A program made the translations under genes and the position numbers. DNA of 64,000 bases, taken from NCBI RefSeq assembly GCF_032190615.1, contig NZ_JAVLAT010000002.1:313501-377500 (forward strand). Direction: 5' to 3'. Origin of the DNA: Brucella pseudogrignonensis. Lineage in GTDB: Bacteria; Pseudomonadota; Alphaproteobacteria; Rhizobiales; Rhizobiaceae. Position 1 is the stretch's first letter, and every line of letters starts with the position of its first letter. The notes under the pieces were generated by a model that worked only from the letters and a program-made list of their open reading frames with translations, did no database searches and had not been told where the DNA came from. Below are positions 29,233 to 37,450 of the stretch, piece after piece.

Positions 29233-30056
29233 AGGCTTTCCCTCTCAACGGGCGCATTCGGGCGCTCATCAGCGCTATTTTCGCTCTGGCTATCATTGCC
29301 GCCATCACATTTGGCGCATGGGCCTATGGCAATGTCGGTATTCGCTCTGACTTTTCCATACGCAATTTACCGCCATCATTTGCGCATTGGTTTGGTACTG
29401 ATCAGATGGGGCGCGATATGCTGGCTCGAACGCTGCATGGGCTAACCTTGAGCCTGCGCGTTGGTATTCTGGCAGCAGGCTTTTCGGTCATTATTGCACT
29501 GATCATCGTTCTGCTATCAGGCCTCGGCAGAACAGCCGATGCGGTTGGTAGCTTCATTACCGATGCCATGCTCGCCATGCCGCATCTGGTTCTGCTTATC
29601 CTGATCAGCTTTGCGCTGGGTGGCGGAACGAGCGCGGTGATCATCGCTGTTGCGATTTCGCACTGGCCGCGTTTTGCGCGTATCTTGCGCGCCGAACTTA
29701 TTCAGGTGCGCGTGGCACCCTTTGTTGAAGCATCGCGTAGCTTTGGTAAATCGCGCAGCTTCATATTGCTCAACCACATCCTGCCGCATCTGTTGCCACA
29801 GATGCTGGTTGGATTTTTGCTGATGTTTCCACATGCCATCTTGCATGAAGCAGGCCTGACATTCCTGGGCTTTGGCCTGGAACCATCACGCCCAGCAATC
29901 GGAATCATGCTGTCGGAAGCCATGCAACACATCACTGGGGGCCGCTGGTGGCTCGCCGTCTTCCCCGGTCTTGCACTGTTGATCATGGTGCTGTGCTTCG
30001 ATTTGCTCGCCAATGCATTGCGTCGTCTTATCAGTCCAAAAGAGGCCCATATATGA
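29229..30056 (+). CDS. nikC: Nickel ABC transporter permease NikC-like
   Basis: A 275-residue partner permease. Seen: FGTDQMGRDMLARTLHGLTL (N-terminal signature of NikC/DppC proteins) and the coupling loop EASRSFGKSRSFILLNHILP, then HEAGLTFLGFGLEPSRPAIG. ATG overlaps the nikB stop by 4 bases. With nikB it forms the membrane channel of the importer. Confidence 0.9.
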   Translation: MKAFPLNGRIRALISAIFALAIIAAITFGAWAYGNVGIRSDFSIRNLPPSFAHWFGTDQMGRDMLARTLHGLTLSLRVGILAAGFSVIIALIIVLLSGLGRTADAVGSFITDAMLAMPHLVLLILISFALGGGTSAVIIAVAISHWPRFARILRAELIQVRVAPFVEASRSFGKSRSFILLNHILPHLLPQMLVGFLLMFPHAILHEAGLTFLGFGLEPSRPAIGIMLSEAMQHITGGRWWLAVFPGLALLIMVLCFDLLANALRRLISPKEAHI

Positions 30057-30832
30057 TGCTTGAAATTGATAGCCTTTCTGTTTCATTCCAGCGCTACAAT
30101 GGTCTGTTCCGTCAGAATTTAATGACGCGATTGTCCGATGTGTCACTCAACATCGCGGCAGGGGAAATCGTTGCGCTGGTTGGGCACTCGGGAGCTGGGA
30201 AAAGTCTGCTCGCGCATGCAATTCTGGGACTAATACCGAACAATGCGATAACAAGCGGAGAGATTTTCTTCGACGGCAAATTGCTGGATGAAACTGCGCG
30301 CCAAAAGCTGCGAGGACGGGAAATCGCATTGCTGCCGCAACAGACAACTTATCTCGATCCAACGGCGAATGTCGGGGATCTTATAAACTGGGCTGCCAAG
30401 CGCGCTGGAAAACCTACAAAAATATCTGAGAGGCTTGCAGAGGTTGGCCTCTACACAGATGTCGCGAAACTATATCCTCACCAATTATCCGGTGGCATGG
30501 CACGCCGAGTTCTGATGGCACAAGCGACAGCAGGAGAAGCCAAACTGTTAATTGCCGATGAACCAACTGCTGGTCTCGATCCAGAAAACTGCACTATGAT
30601 TCTGCAAAAACTGCGCAGACATGCGGATAATGGCGGCACTTGTCTTATAATAACGCATGATCTTATGACCATTCAGCCTTATGCCGACAAAATAGCTATT
30701 CTTAATGAAGGAAAGCTATGTTGCTTTTTACCGGCCACTGCCTTTCAAGGGTCAGGTGACCAGATTACGTCTCACTATGCAAAAAACATGTGGCGCGCTT
30801 TGCCCCAAAACGGCTTCAACGCATATGCTTGA
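30053..30832 (+). CDS. nikD: Nickel ABC transporter ATPase NikD-like
   Basis: A 259-residue ABC ATPase: Walker A GHSGAGKSLLAH, Q-loop LLPQQTTYLDP, signature LSGGMARRVLMAQAT, Walker B LLIADEPTAGLDP, switch ITHD. The ATG at 30053 overlaps the nikC stop (ATGA) and decides the start over a longer upstream frame. It hydrolyses ATP on the cytoplasmic face. Confidence 0.9.
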   Translation: MMLEIDSLSVSFQRYNGLFRQNLMTRLSDVSLNIAAGEIVALVGHSGAGKSLLAHAILGLIPNNAITSGEIFFDGKLLDETARQKLRGREIALLPQQTTYLDPTANVGDLINWAAKRAGKPTKISERLAEVGLYTDVAKLYPHQLSGGMARRVLMAQATAGEAKLLIADEPTAGLDPENCTMILQKLRRHADNGGTCLIITHDLMTIQPYADKIAILNEGKLCCFLPATAFQGSGDQITSHYAKNMWRALPQNGFNAYA

Positions 30833-31451
30833 AGCAAAAAACATCAGCGCATCTTTTAAACAGAGATCTGTTTTTTCAAATCTTTCGATAACGATAAAAA
30901 CAGGTGAGATATTTTGCATTTCAGGGCAATCGGGATGTGGAAAGACGACATTGGGCCGAATACTCGCTGGCCTGCACCAACCCGACCAGGGAGCCATCTT
31001 TCTGGACAACCAATGCTTTTCACCTAAGAAAAGCTGGAATGTCCAATATTTGTATCAATCTCCGCTCGCAGCAATGAATTCTCGCTGGCGCATTAAGAAT
31101 ATTATTAATGAATCGGGACCGACTGATACCGAGCTGGCACAACGTCTTGGTGTGCAAGAAGAATGGGGAGACCGTTACCCCCATGAGCTATCAGGGGGAC
31201 AATTACAACGCGTCGCAATATTAAGAGCACTTGGTGCAAAGCCACGTTATATTATTGCAGATGAAATCACATCTGCACTTGATCCCATAGCACAAGCACA
31301 AATTTGGCACGTTCTCACATCATTGGTCGAAAAAAAATCAATGGGAATTGTAGCAATCAGCCATGATAAGGAATTACTTGCAAAAATCAGCAAATTACAA
31401 AGACACCTTATACTAGATGAAATGAAAAATCGCACAACACTCAACAGTTAA
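30825..31451 (+). CDS. nikE: Nickel ABC transporter ATPase NikE-like
   Basis: A 208-residue ABC ATPase: Walker A GQSGCGKTTLGR, Q-loop YLYQSPLAAMNSRW, signature ELSGGQLQRVAILRAL, Walker B YIIADEITSALDP. It starts inside the last codons of nikD (8-base overlap). It is shorter than a typical NikE (about 260 residues) and ends soon after the switch His (ISHD), lacking the usual C-terminal oligopeptide-transporter extension. Base use becomes AT-richer toward its end. Confidence 0.88.
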   Translation: MLEAKNISASFKQRSVFSNLSITIKTGEIFCISGQSGCGKTTLGRILAGLHQPDQGAIFLDNQCFSPKKSWNVQYLYQSPLAAMNSRWRIKNIINESGPTDTELAQRLGVQEEWGDRYPHELSGGQLQRVAILRALGAKPRYIIADEITSALDPIAQAQIWHVLTSLVEKKSMGIVAISHDKELLAKISKLQRHLILDEMKNRTTLNS

Positions 31452-31808
31452 TAAACTTTAGTGTGATATGCTTTACGTTTAGAGTAAAATATTAATTTTG
31501 CATATTTTTAGCGACTGCCCACAAATACCTATAGGAGGTTACAGCTAGTTCAAGTCGCCCAAATAGGTCTTCACGACGCAGACCAGCGCAATGGCTGCTT
31601 CAAAACAAACGATTCTTGCGGTCGATGTTCAATTTGCCATTATGCGCCATAAAGCAGAACGGTTGCGGCATCGATGGATGCTGATCAGTATTGGTCGAAA
31701 GCCGCGTATGAAATAGATCGTGTGGTTTGCGTGATCACTATCGACCAGAATTAGGCGATATTTTCCACATCACCGTGATCAAACTCGCAAGCATTTTAAT
31801 ACCCACGA
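31452..31808. other. Gap without a convincing gene; possible gene debris
   Basis: A 357-base gap. A short frame from ATG 31591 (TILAVDVQFAIMRHKAERL) and an overlapping frame at 31680-31750 (DQYWSKAAYEIDRVVCVITI) look protein-like but each ends within about 40 codons. They may be debris of a lost gene whose family I cannot name. AGGAGG at 31532 is not followed by a usable start. Confidence 0.4.
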
Positions 31809-32591
31809 TCAGGTAAGAATTTGCGTCACCGATCGTGTAGCTGAAATCATCATGGGTACAAACTGGCGGGTGATGGTATTTTCATCATAGCGCAGGTTAG
31901 ACGCAGCGAGCACCACGGCAGCAGTCGTGTGACCATCAGGCAAATGGATTGGTGCGGCCAAGGCGATATCATTGGCGTAAACCTGCTCTACCGCAATCGC
32001 AAATCCGCGCTGACGGGTCTCATAAACCCGCTGCCATATCTGTTCGGGCTCGAAGATCGTTTTAGGCGTATAAGCGCGCAAGTCACTTCGCGCGAGGATA
32101 TCGTTAATTTGCTCATCCTGTAATCCGGCGAGAAAAACCAATCCCGCAGCAGAGCAATAAGCGGGAAGCTTGCTTCCAACGATCACATCGTTGTCGAGTG
32201 TATTCGCGGACAGATAGCGGGCCAGATAAATAATATCGGTGTCATCGCGCAACGTCAGAGAGATTGTCTCTCCCGTACTGCGATTAAGATGCATCAAATA
32301 TGGATGCGCACGCTGCACCAACTGGCTGGATCGCGTATAGCGGTAACCCATATTCAGCGACTTGGCTGAAAGCTCATACGTCTTCGAATTTGGTACTTTT
32401 TGAAGATAACCAAGGTATAGCAAAGTATGTGCAAAGCGCTGCGCAGCAGAGCGGTCAATGCCCGCGCGCTGGGCAAGCTGAGTCAACGTTTGACGAGAAT
32501 TAACCGCATCAAAAGTCTCGAGAACGCGAAACGCCTTTTCGACGGCCCGAACCAGCATTGGATCGTCATGTTCTTCGTCGTGATGCGCCAT
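31809..32591 (-). CDS. IclR-family transcriptional regulator
   Basis: A 260-residue IclR regulator. Winged helix at residues 12-75 (VRAVEKAFRVLETFDAVNSR, LAQRAGIDRSAAQRFAHTLL), effector-binding GAF-like domain after residue 90 (SGETISLTLRDDTDIIYLAR, LPAYCSAAGLVFLAG, GFAIAVEQVYANDIALAAPI). It lies just upstream of the importer and aldolase/oxidase genes 32.8-38.9 kb and probably controls them; a dyad at 33769-33802 is a candidate operator. Confidence 0.92.
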   Translation of the reverse strand: MAHHDEEHDDPMLVRAVEKAFRVLETFDAVNSRQTLTQLAQRAGIDRSAAQRFAHTLLYLGYLQKVPNSKTYELSAKSLNMGYRYTRSSQLVQRAHPYLMHLNRSTGETISLTLRDDTDIIYLARYLSANTLDNDVIVGSKLPAYCSAAGLVFLAGLQDEQINDILARSDLRAYTPKTIFEPEQIWQRVYETRQRGFAIAVEQVYANDIALAAPIHLPDGHTTAAVVLAASNLRYDENTITRQFVPMMISATRSVTQILT

Positions 32592-32733
32592 TTCAAGCCG
32601 TCCCTCCGCCTTGTACTAAGGCACCCCCGATATCATGCATCTAGGCAATAATAATCACTTGATAGGAATTAGTTACAGAATTTTTCATTGTCCCAAAGCA
32701 ATATATCTGAGCCGAAATGCTTGCCAAATCGCA

Positions 32734-32757
32734 AAAGGTGCCGAGAACGGCACCTTT
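32734..32757. terminator. Hairpin terminator downstream of binding-protein gene
   Basis: AAAGGTGCCG / CGGCACCTTT, 10-bp perfect stem with 4-base loop, reading TTTTG on the minus-strand side. It lies 19 bases past the 3' end of the minus-strand binding-protein gene (32776) and keeps its transcript from the IclR gene's promoter. Confidence 0.75.
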
Positions 32758-32775
32758 CTTTACAAAGATCAAAAA

Positions 32776-33615
32776 TCAGAAACGAACACCTTCAGAAATC
32801 ACGGAAGTATCCATTCCCGCATCCTTGAAGCCTTCAATTAGCAAAGGAACAATTGCCTGACTTGCGCGGTTTTCTTCTGCCCACTTCTGAAGAAATGCCT
32901 GAACGCGACCATCTTCATCGATACGTGTTGCCGCTGAAACAGGAATGCCATGCGGTGGTGTCGGAACCGTATAGCTGGAGAACACAGCTGGAGCGGTCGA
33001 GAATGTTTTGACGCAAATCGGCAGCTCCTGGATCATGTAATCTGCACGACCGGACTGAACGGCCATGATGGCTTCGCTCATTTCCTTCAAGCTCATAATC
33101 TTGGCTTTTGGCATGCTTTCTTTAATGAAGTTGGTCTGCGCTGTACCCGTCACCATAGCAAAAGTGACGTCTGGGTTGTTATATTCTTCCCAAGTGGCCA
33201 TTGGTTGTTTCGCTTTTGAGCCAATCACGCAATCAGACATCTGCCAAACAGGACCAGCCATGGCCAGCGCCTTTTTGCGCTCTTCCGTAGCAGTCATTCC
33301 CGGGAAAATATCGAGACGGCCAGATTGCAGGTCGAGAACGATGCTCTGCCACGTGACTTCACGCCATTTGAGCTTGAGGTCTTTACCCATAGCCTTGCCA
33401 AGATCAGCAGCCATCTGACGACAAACGCGCGGGCCATAGCCAGCATATTCGAGCTCGCCACCAACATGAAAGGACGTTGGTGGGTAGTTACGGACACCGC
33501 CGCAAACAACTTCACCGGTGCGTTCAATCTTGTCCCATACAGATTCAGCCATAGCTGGCACACTGGCAACGGCTGCCGAACAGGCCAACAATGCAGCTGC
33601 GATCATCCTCATCAT
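32776..33615 (-). CDS. Polar amino acid-type ABC substrate-binding protein
   Basis: A 279-residue SBP_bac_3 protein with signal peptide (MIAAALLACSAAVASVPAMA). Seen: SGRLDIFPGMTATEERKKAL (ligand-pocket TxxR motif) and VQSGRADYMIQELPICV. It binds an amino acid, opine or related acid in the periplasm. It is divergent from its permease and ATPase genes at 33919-35319, an unusual split that leaves a shared 300-base regulatory region between them. Confidence 0.9.
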   Translation of the reverse strand: MMRMIAAALLACSAAVASVPAMAESVWDKIERTGEVVCGGVRNYPPTSFHVGGELEYAGYGPRVCRQMAADLGKAMGKDLKLKWREVTWQSIVLDLQSGRLDIFPGMTATEERKKALAMAGPVWQMSDCVIGSKAKQPMATWEEYNNPDVTFAMVTGTAQTNFIKESMPKAKIMSLKEMSEAIMAVQSGRADYMIQELPICVKTFSTAPAVFSSYTVPTPPHGIPVSAATRIDEDGRVQAFLQKWAEENRASQAIVPLLIEGFKDAGMDTSVISEGVRF

Positions 33616-33768
33616 GTCGATATTCCCTTCGTTTGCTCTTCTATAGAGAGCTTTAATTTAACCAACAGCAGCATGTATTTTTCTGTCAGAACAAAACAAG
33701 CGAAAACTTTGTTTTTTGCACTTTAAGCCTGATAAAACCGTAATTAGACGGTCATTTATTAATTAAAT

Positions 33769-33802
33769 ATCGTATAATGATTTAAAGTAATCGCTATACG
33801 AT
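33769..33802. promoter_or_regulatory. Dyad in the divergent promoter region (candidate operator)
   Basis: ATCGTATA (33769-33776) and TATACGAT (33795-33802), perfect 8-bp arms 18 bases apart in AT-rich DNA between the divergent binding-protein and permease genes. Candidate site for the IclR regulator; the 303-base gap otherwise shows no gene. Confidence 0.4.
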
Positions 33803-33918
33803 TAAATCAGCATTTTTATCTTGAAAATGCTTTTCAGTGATTCCGAATCGCGCTAGCGCTTAAGAAAAAGACCGCCTGATCGGGAATGAACACGGTCGCA
33901 AAATGGGAGTGCATGCAA

Positions 33919-34566
33919 ATGTACCAATTTGACTGGTCCGTTATTCTTGACGGGCAATTGTGGCTTAACGCAATCGGTGTAACCATTGCTTATGCGGTTG
34001 TAACGTCGCTCGCAGGCCTTCTCATCGGCATCATTCTTGGGCTTGCTCTGGTGTCGCGGATACCTGTGCTCAAGTGGCTTATAAATGCCTATATCCACTT
34101 GTTCCGCTGTACGCCTCTGCTGGTTCAGATTGTTTGGTTCTTTTATGCCCTGCCAATGTTGACTGGCTATACCTTGCCAGATTGGTTTGCCGCTGGCCTG
34201 GGTCTGACACTCTATATGGGCGCATTTGCAGCCGAAATTTTCCGCGCAGGCGTTATCTCCATAGACCGTGGCCAATGGGAAGCATCAACTGTGCTTGGCT
34301 TCTCCTACGTCACGAAGATGCGCCACATCATTCTACCCCAAGCAACACGCAGAATGATCCCTCCAATCGTAAGTCAGACAATTCTGCAGCTTAAAAACAC
34401 GTCTCTTCTGTCTGTCGTTGCCGTGCCTGACATTATGTATGCGGCGGGTAGCCTGACGATGGAAACCTACAGGCCTCTGGAAGTCTACACATTCGCAGCA
34501 CTGCTATATCTCGTCATTCTGACACCCGTAACTTTGATCGCCAATCGCTTTGAAATCAAACACTAG
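33919..34566 (+). CDS. Polar amino acid ABC permease (HisM/GlnP type)
   Basis: A 215-residue inner-membrane permease: NAIGVTIAYAVVTSLAGLLI, FRCTPLLVQIVWFFYALPML, coupling loop ASTVLGFSYVTKMRHIILPQ, and QLKNTSLLSVVAVPDIMY. ATG 33919 has GGGAG 9 bases upstream; ATG 33913 is two codons longer. Only one permease gene is present, so it likely works as a homodimer. Confidence 0.9.
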   Translation: MYQFDWSVILDGQLWLNAIGVTIAYAVVTSLAGLLIGIILGLALVSRIPVLKWLINAYIHLFRCTPLLVQIVWFFYALPMLTGYTLPDWFAAGLGLTLYMGAFAAEIFRAGVISIDRGQWEASTVLGFSYVTKMRHIILPQATRRMIPPIVSQTILQLKNTSLLSVVAVPDIMYAAGSLTMETYRPLEVYTFAALLYLVILTPVTLIANRFEIKH

Positions 34567-34575
34567 GGGTGCGTC

Positions 34576-35319
34576 ATGATTAATGTAAAAAATCTGCGAA
34601 AAACATTTGGTACGCATGAAGTTCTCAAGGGAATTGATCTCGCGGTAAATCGCGGTGATGTAGCCGTTCTTATTGGCCCATCCGGTTGTGGAAAATCGAC
34701 CCTGCTCCGCTGTCTTGATTTGCTTGAGCAGCCAACTGAAGGTCGTATTGAAATCGCGGGTAAGAGCCTCGAGTTTACACCCAAGAGTAAATTCTCCGAA
34801 CGGGTACAGGCTGATTTTCGCGCGAAAACAGGCATGGTCTTTCAGGGCTTTCACCTGTTCCCGCATATGACGGTCTTGCAGAACGTTATGTCAGGGCCGC
34901 TGCTCAACAAGCTCAAAACCAAGCAGCAATCCAAAGAGCTGGCGATGTCGCTGCTTAAGCGCGTCGGACTGGCCGATAAGATCGATCTCTACCCTCAACA
35001 AATTTCAGGCGGGCAAGCACAACGTGTTGCAATCGCACGCGCACTGGCATTGGAGCCGGAAGTCATGTTGTTTGATGAGCCGACATCCGCCCTTGATCCT
35101 GAACTCGTCGGGGAAGTTCTCGATGTGATGCAGGGACTAGCAGCCGATGGAACAACCATGATCGTGGTGACACACGAAATGAGCTTCGCGCGCAATGTGG
35201 CATCAAAGGTCATCTTCATGGAAGGCGGACATGTCGTCGAGACGGGCGCACCAGACGACGTCTTGCGTAACCCGCAAACTGATCGGCTGAAGTCCTTCCT
35301 GTCCAAGGTCGAACATTAA
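34576..35319 (+). CDS. Polar amino acid ABC ATPase (HisP/GlnQ type)
   Basis: A 247-residue ATPase: Walker A GPSGCGKSTLLRCLDLLEQP, Q-loop VFQGFHLFPHMTVLQNV, signature ISGGQAQRVAIARALAL, Walker B VMLFDEPTSALDPE, switch VTHEMSFA. It lies 9 bases after the permease. Together with the divergent binding protein it makes a complete importer. Confidence 0.93.
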   Translation: MINVKNLRKTFGTHEVLKGIDLAVNRGDVAVLIGPSGCGKSTLLRCLDLLEQPTEGRIEIAGKSLEFTPKSKFSERVQADFRAKTGMVFQGFHLFPHMTVLQNVMSGPLLNKLKTKQQSKELAMSLLKRVGLADKIDLYPQQISGGQAQRVAIARALALEPEVMLFDEPTSALDPELVGEVLDVMQGLAADGTTMIVVTHEMSFARNVASKVIFMEGGHVVETGAPDDVLRNPQTDRLKSFLSKVEH

Positions 35320-35349
35320 TTACATCCAATAAAAATGGGACATTTGATC

Positions 35350-36246
35350 ATGAAACATTCTGACTTGCAGGGTATGTATCCTGCAATTCCGACACCGCTG
35401 ACTGATGATGGAAAACTCGATGTCGCGAAACTGGAAACCCTGATCGAATTCAACCTGGCTGGCGGAGCAAAGGGACTTGCACCGATTGGCGGTACAGGCG
35501 AATTTACGGCCTTGTCGTCAGAAACACGCCTTGCTGTCGTTCGCGAAACTGTTCGTATCGTCAATGGTAGGGTTCCGGTTGTTGCTGGCGTTGTGTCCCC
35601 CGGTTGGGCAGAAGCTGTTGAACATGGAAAGGCATTTAAGGAAGCGGGTGCGGACGCTCTTCTTCTGGTAACGCCTTTCTATGTCATTCCAAGCCAACAG
35701 GGCGTCATTGACTATTTCCACGCCTATCGTCAGACAGTCGATCTGCCTATTGTTTACTACGATGTCCCTTCTCGCACGAGCTTTGTGACGGCTGTTGAAA
35801 CACTCAAAACATTGGGTGAAGACGGAACGATCATCGGCGCCAAAATCTGCAATACCGATGCCTATTACTTCAATCGCTTATCGGCAGCGATTGGCGACAA
35901 GATTGCTCTGCTTTCCGGCGATGACATGATGTATGCCGTGCATATCATGTATGGCGCGACGGGCGGAATACTTGCCAGCGCGCCGATGTTGCCAGCATTC
36001 TGGACCCGTATTCACGACACGCTTATCAGCGGCAACTATGCTGAGGGTATTGCGCTGCATCGTCAGCTACTTCCGACTTTTGCAGCACTTTTCAACGAAG
36101 TGAACCCTGGTCCGCTCAAGTCCATGATGGCTGATCTCGGCATGCCTGTCGGTCCGGTTTCATTGCCGCTTAGAGCGCCGAATGAGACAACCCTCAGCCT
36201 TATTTCCAAGGCTATTGAAGGTCTGAAAGCGCAAGGGATCGCGTAA
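35350..36246 (+). CDS. DHDPS/NAL-family aldolase (class I, Schiff-base)
   Basis: A 298-residue protein of the dihydrodipicolinate synthase/N-acetylneuraminate lyase family. Seen: YPAIPTPLTDDGKLD, pyruvate-carboxylate motif PIGGTGEFTALS, catalytic Tyr in IVYYDVPSRTSF and Schiff-base Lys in IIGAKICNTDAYYF. These enzymes make or break a bond to pyruvate (or a 2-oxo acid). It is not lysine biosynthesis by context: it sits with an importer and two hydroxyacid oxidases, so a 2-oxo-acid aldolase in catabolism is likely. Start ATG 35350; it abuts the next gene by 2 bases. Confidence 0.88.
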   Translation: MKHSDLQGMYPAIPTPLTDDGKLDVAKLETLIEFNLAGGAKGLAPIGGTGEFTALSSETRLAVVRETVRIVNGRVPVVAGVVSPGWAEAVEHGKAFKEAGADALLLVTPFYVIPSQQGVIDYFHAYRQTVDLPIVYYDVPSRTSFVTAVETLKTLGEDGTIIGAKICNTDAYYFNRLSAAIGDKIALLSGDDMMYAVHIMYGATGGILASAPMLPAFWTRIHDTLISGNYAEGIALHRQLLPTFAALFNEVNPGPLKSMMADLGMPVGPVSLPLRAPNETTLSLISKAIEGLKAQGIA

Positions 36247-36248
36247 GC

Positions 36249-37406
36249 ATGGCAGGCGGGGCGGAGTTTCTGGATTTTGCAGAGGCGAGAGAAAAGGCGA
36301 GGTCTTTTCTCCCCCGCGCTCTATTTGATTATATTGATCGGGGCACGGAAGCGGAAGACGCGATAGCAGCACTTCATCGTGGCTTCCAGGCAAAACGCAT
36401 CGTCCCCCATGTGCTGCGCCCCGTCGCGTCACCGGCCCTATCAACAAGCTATCTTGGTCACGATCATAGTTGCCCCTTCGTGATTGCTCCTACCGCGCTG
36501 GCAGGTATGGTTCGATATAATGGCGAGGTCGTTATGGCGCGCGCAGCAAAAGCTGCGGGCCTGCCATTTGTTGTCGCTACCCAATCATCAACAAGCATTG
36601 AGCATATTTCGGACGGTGCACCGGGGAGCGAACTTTGGTTTCAGCTCTATGTGTGGAATGATCGCAACGAGACATGGAAACTGCTGGAACGCGTAAAATC
36701 ATGTGGCGTCGAAACACTCGTCCTAACGGTGGATACACCCGCATCACCCAAGAAAATTCATAACCGGCGCAATGGCTTTGGTGTTCCGTTGCAACCCTCC
36801 GCCACTCTGGCGCTCGACTTGATGGCTCATCCACGCTGGACACTTGGCGTTATGGGACGCTATGCGCTCGGCAATGGCTTCCCTTCCTACGCACATTATC
36901 CCGGCGCAGTCGCGAAAGCCGTTACGCAATCCATTCGCGATCCGCGCTTCGCATTGGATATGGTTCTAGACCTTGAATTTCTCAAAGAGCTTCGTCGCCA
37001 ATGGCCACATAAGCTTGTCATCAAAGGTGTCATGGCGGTTAGCGATGCAGTCGCTATGTTTGAAGCAGGCTGCGATGGGGTCGTTGTGTCGGCGCATGGT
37101 GGCCGCAATATGGACAGCGCAGCGCTTCCTTTGGAAGTTCTTCCAAGAATACGCGATGCCGTTGGTCCTGATAAAACGCTTTTTTCAGATAGCGGCGTCA
37201 GACGTGGTTCGGATGCAGCCAAGTTACTCGCAGCAGGTGCTGACGGTGTATTCTTAGGGCGCGCGCCACTCTATGGACTTGCTGCTGATGGGAGCGATGG
37301 CGTTGTTCGCATAGTCGACCAGCTCCGCGATGAGCTTCGATCATTTCTCGCTTTCGCAGGTGCTCCCACCATTCCAGATCTTCGACAATCTGAGTGGATT
37401 GGTTAG
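36249..37406 (+). CDS. FMN-dependent alpha-hydroxyacid dehydrogenase
   Basis: A 385-residue TIM-barrel flavoenzyme of the LldD/glycolate oxidase/mandelate dehydrogenase family. Seen: RALFDYIDRGTEAED, VIAPTALAGMVRYNGE, catalytic His/Arg in VVVSAHGGRNMDSAALPLEV and FMN-phosphate site DSGVRRGSDAAKLLAAGADG. It oxidises an L-2-hydroxyacid to the 2-oxo acid with electrons to the respiratory chain or O2. It starts 3 bases after the aldolase, so a shared pathway is likely. Confidence 0.9.
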   Translation: MAGGAEFLDFAEAREKARSFLPRALFDYIDRGTEAEDAIAALHRGFQAKRIVPHVLRPVASPALSTSYLGHDHSCPFVIAPTALAGMVRYNGEVVMARAAKAAGLPFVVATQSSTSIEHISDGAPGSELWFQLYVWNDRNETWKLLERVKSCGVETLVLTVDTPASPKKIHNRRNGFGVPLQPSATLALDLMAHPRWTLGVMGRYALGNGFPSYAHYPGAVAKAVTQSIRDPRFALDMVLDLEFLKELRRQWPHKLVIKGVMAVSDAVAMFEAGCDGVVVSAHGGRNMDSAALPLEVLPRIRDAVGPDKTLFSDSGVRRGSDAAKLLAAGADGVFLGRAPLYGLAADGSDGVVRIVDQLRDELRSFLAFAGAPTIPDLRQSEWIG

Positions 37407-37450
37407 CAATCCAAACTTTTGTCCAGACAGCTCTTTTTCAGGCCAGTTTC

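Noticed and set aside
31591..31750. Short protein-like frames as a real gene
   Set aside because: Each frame stops within about 40 codons and the family is not recognised; recorded as possible debris.
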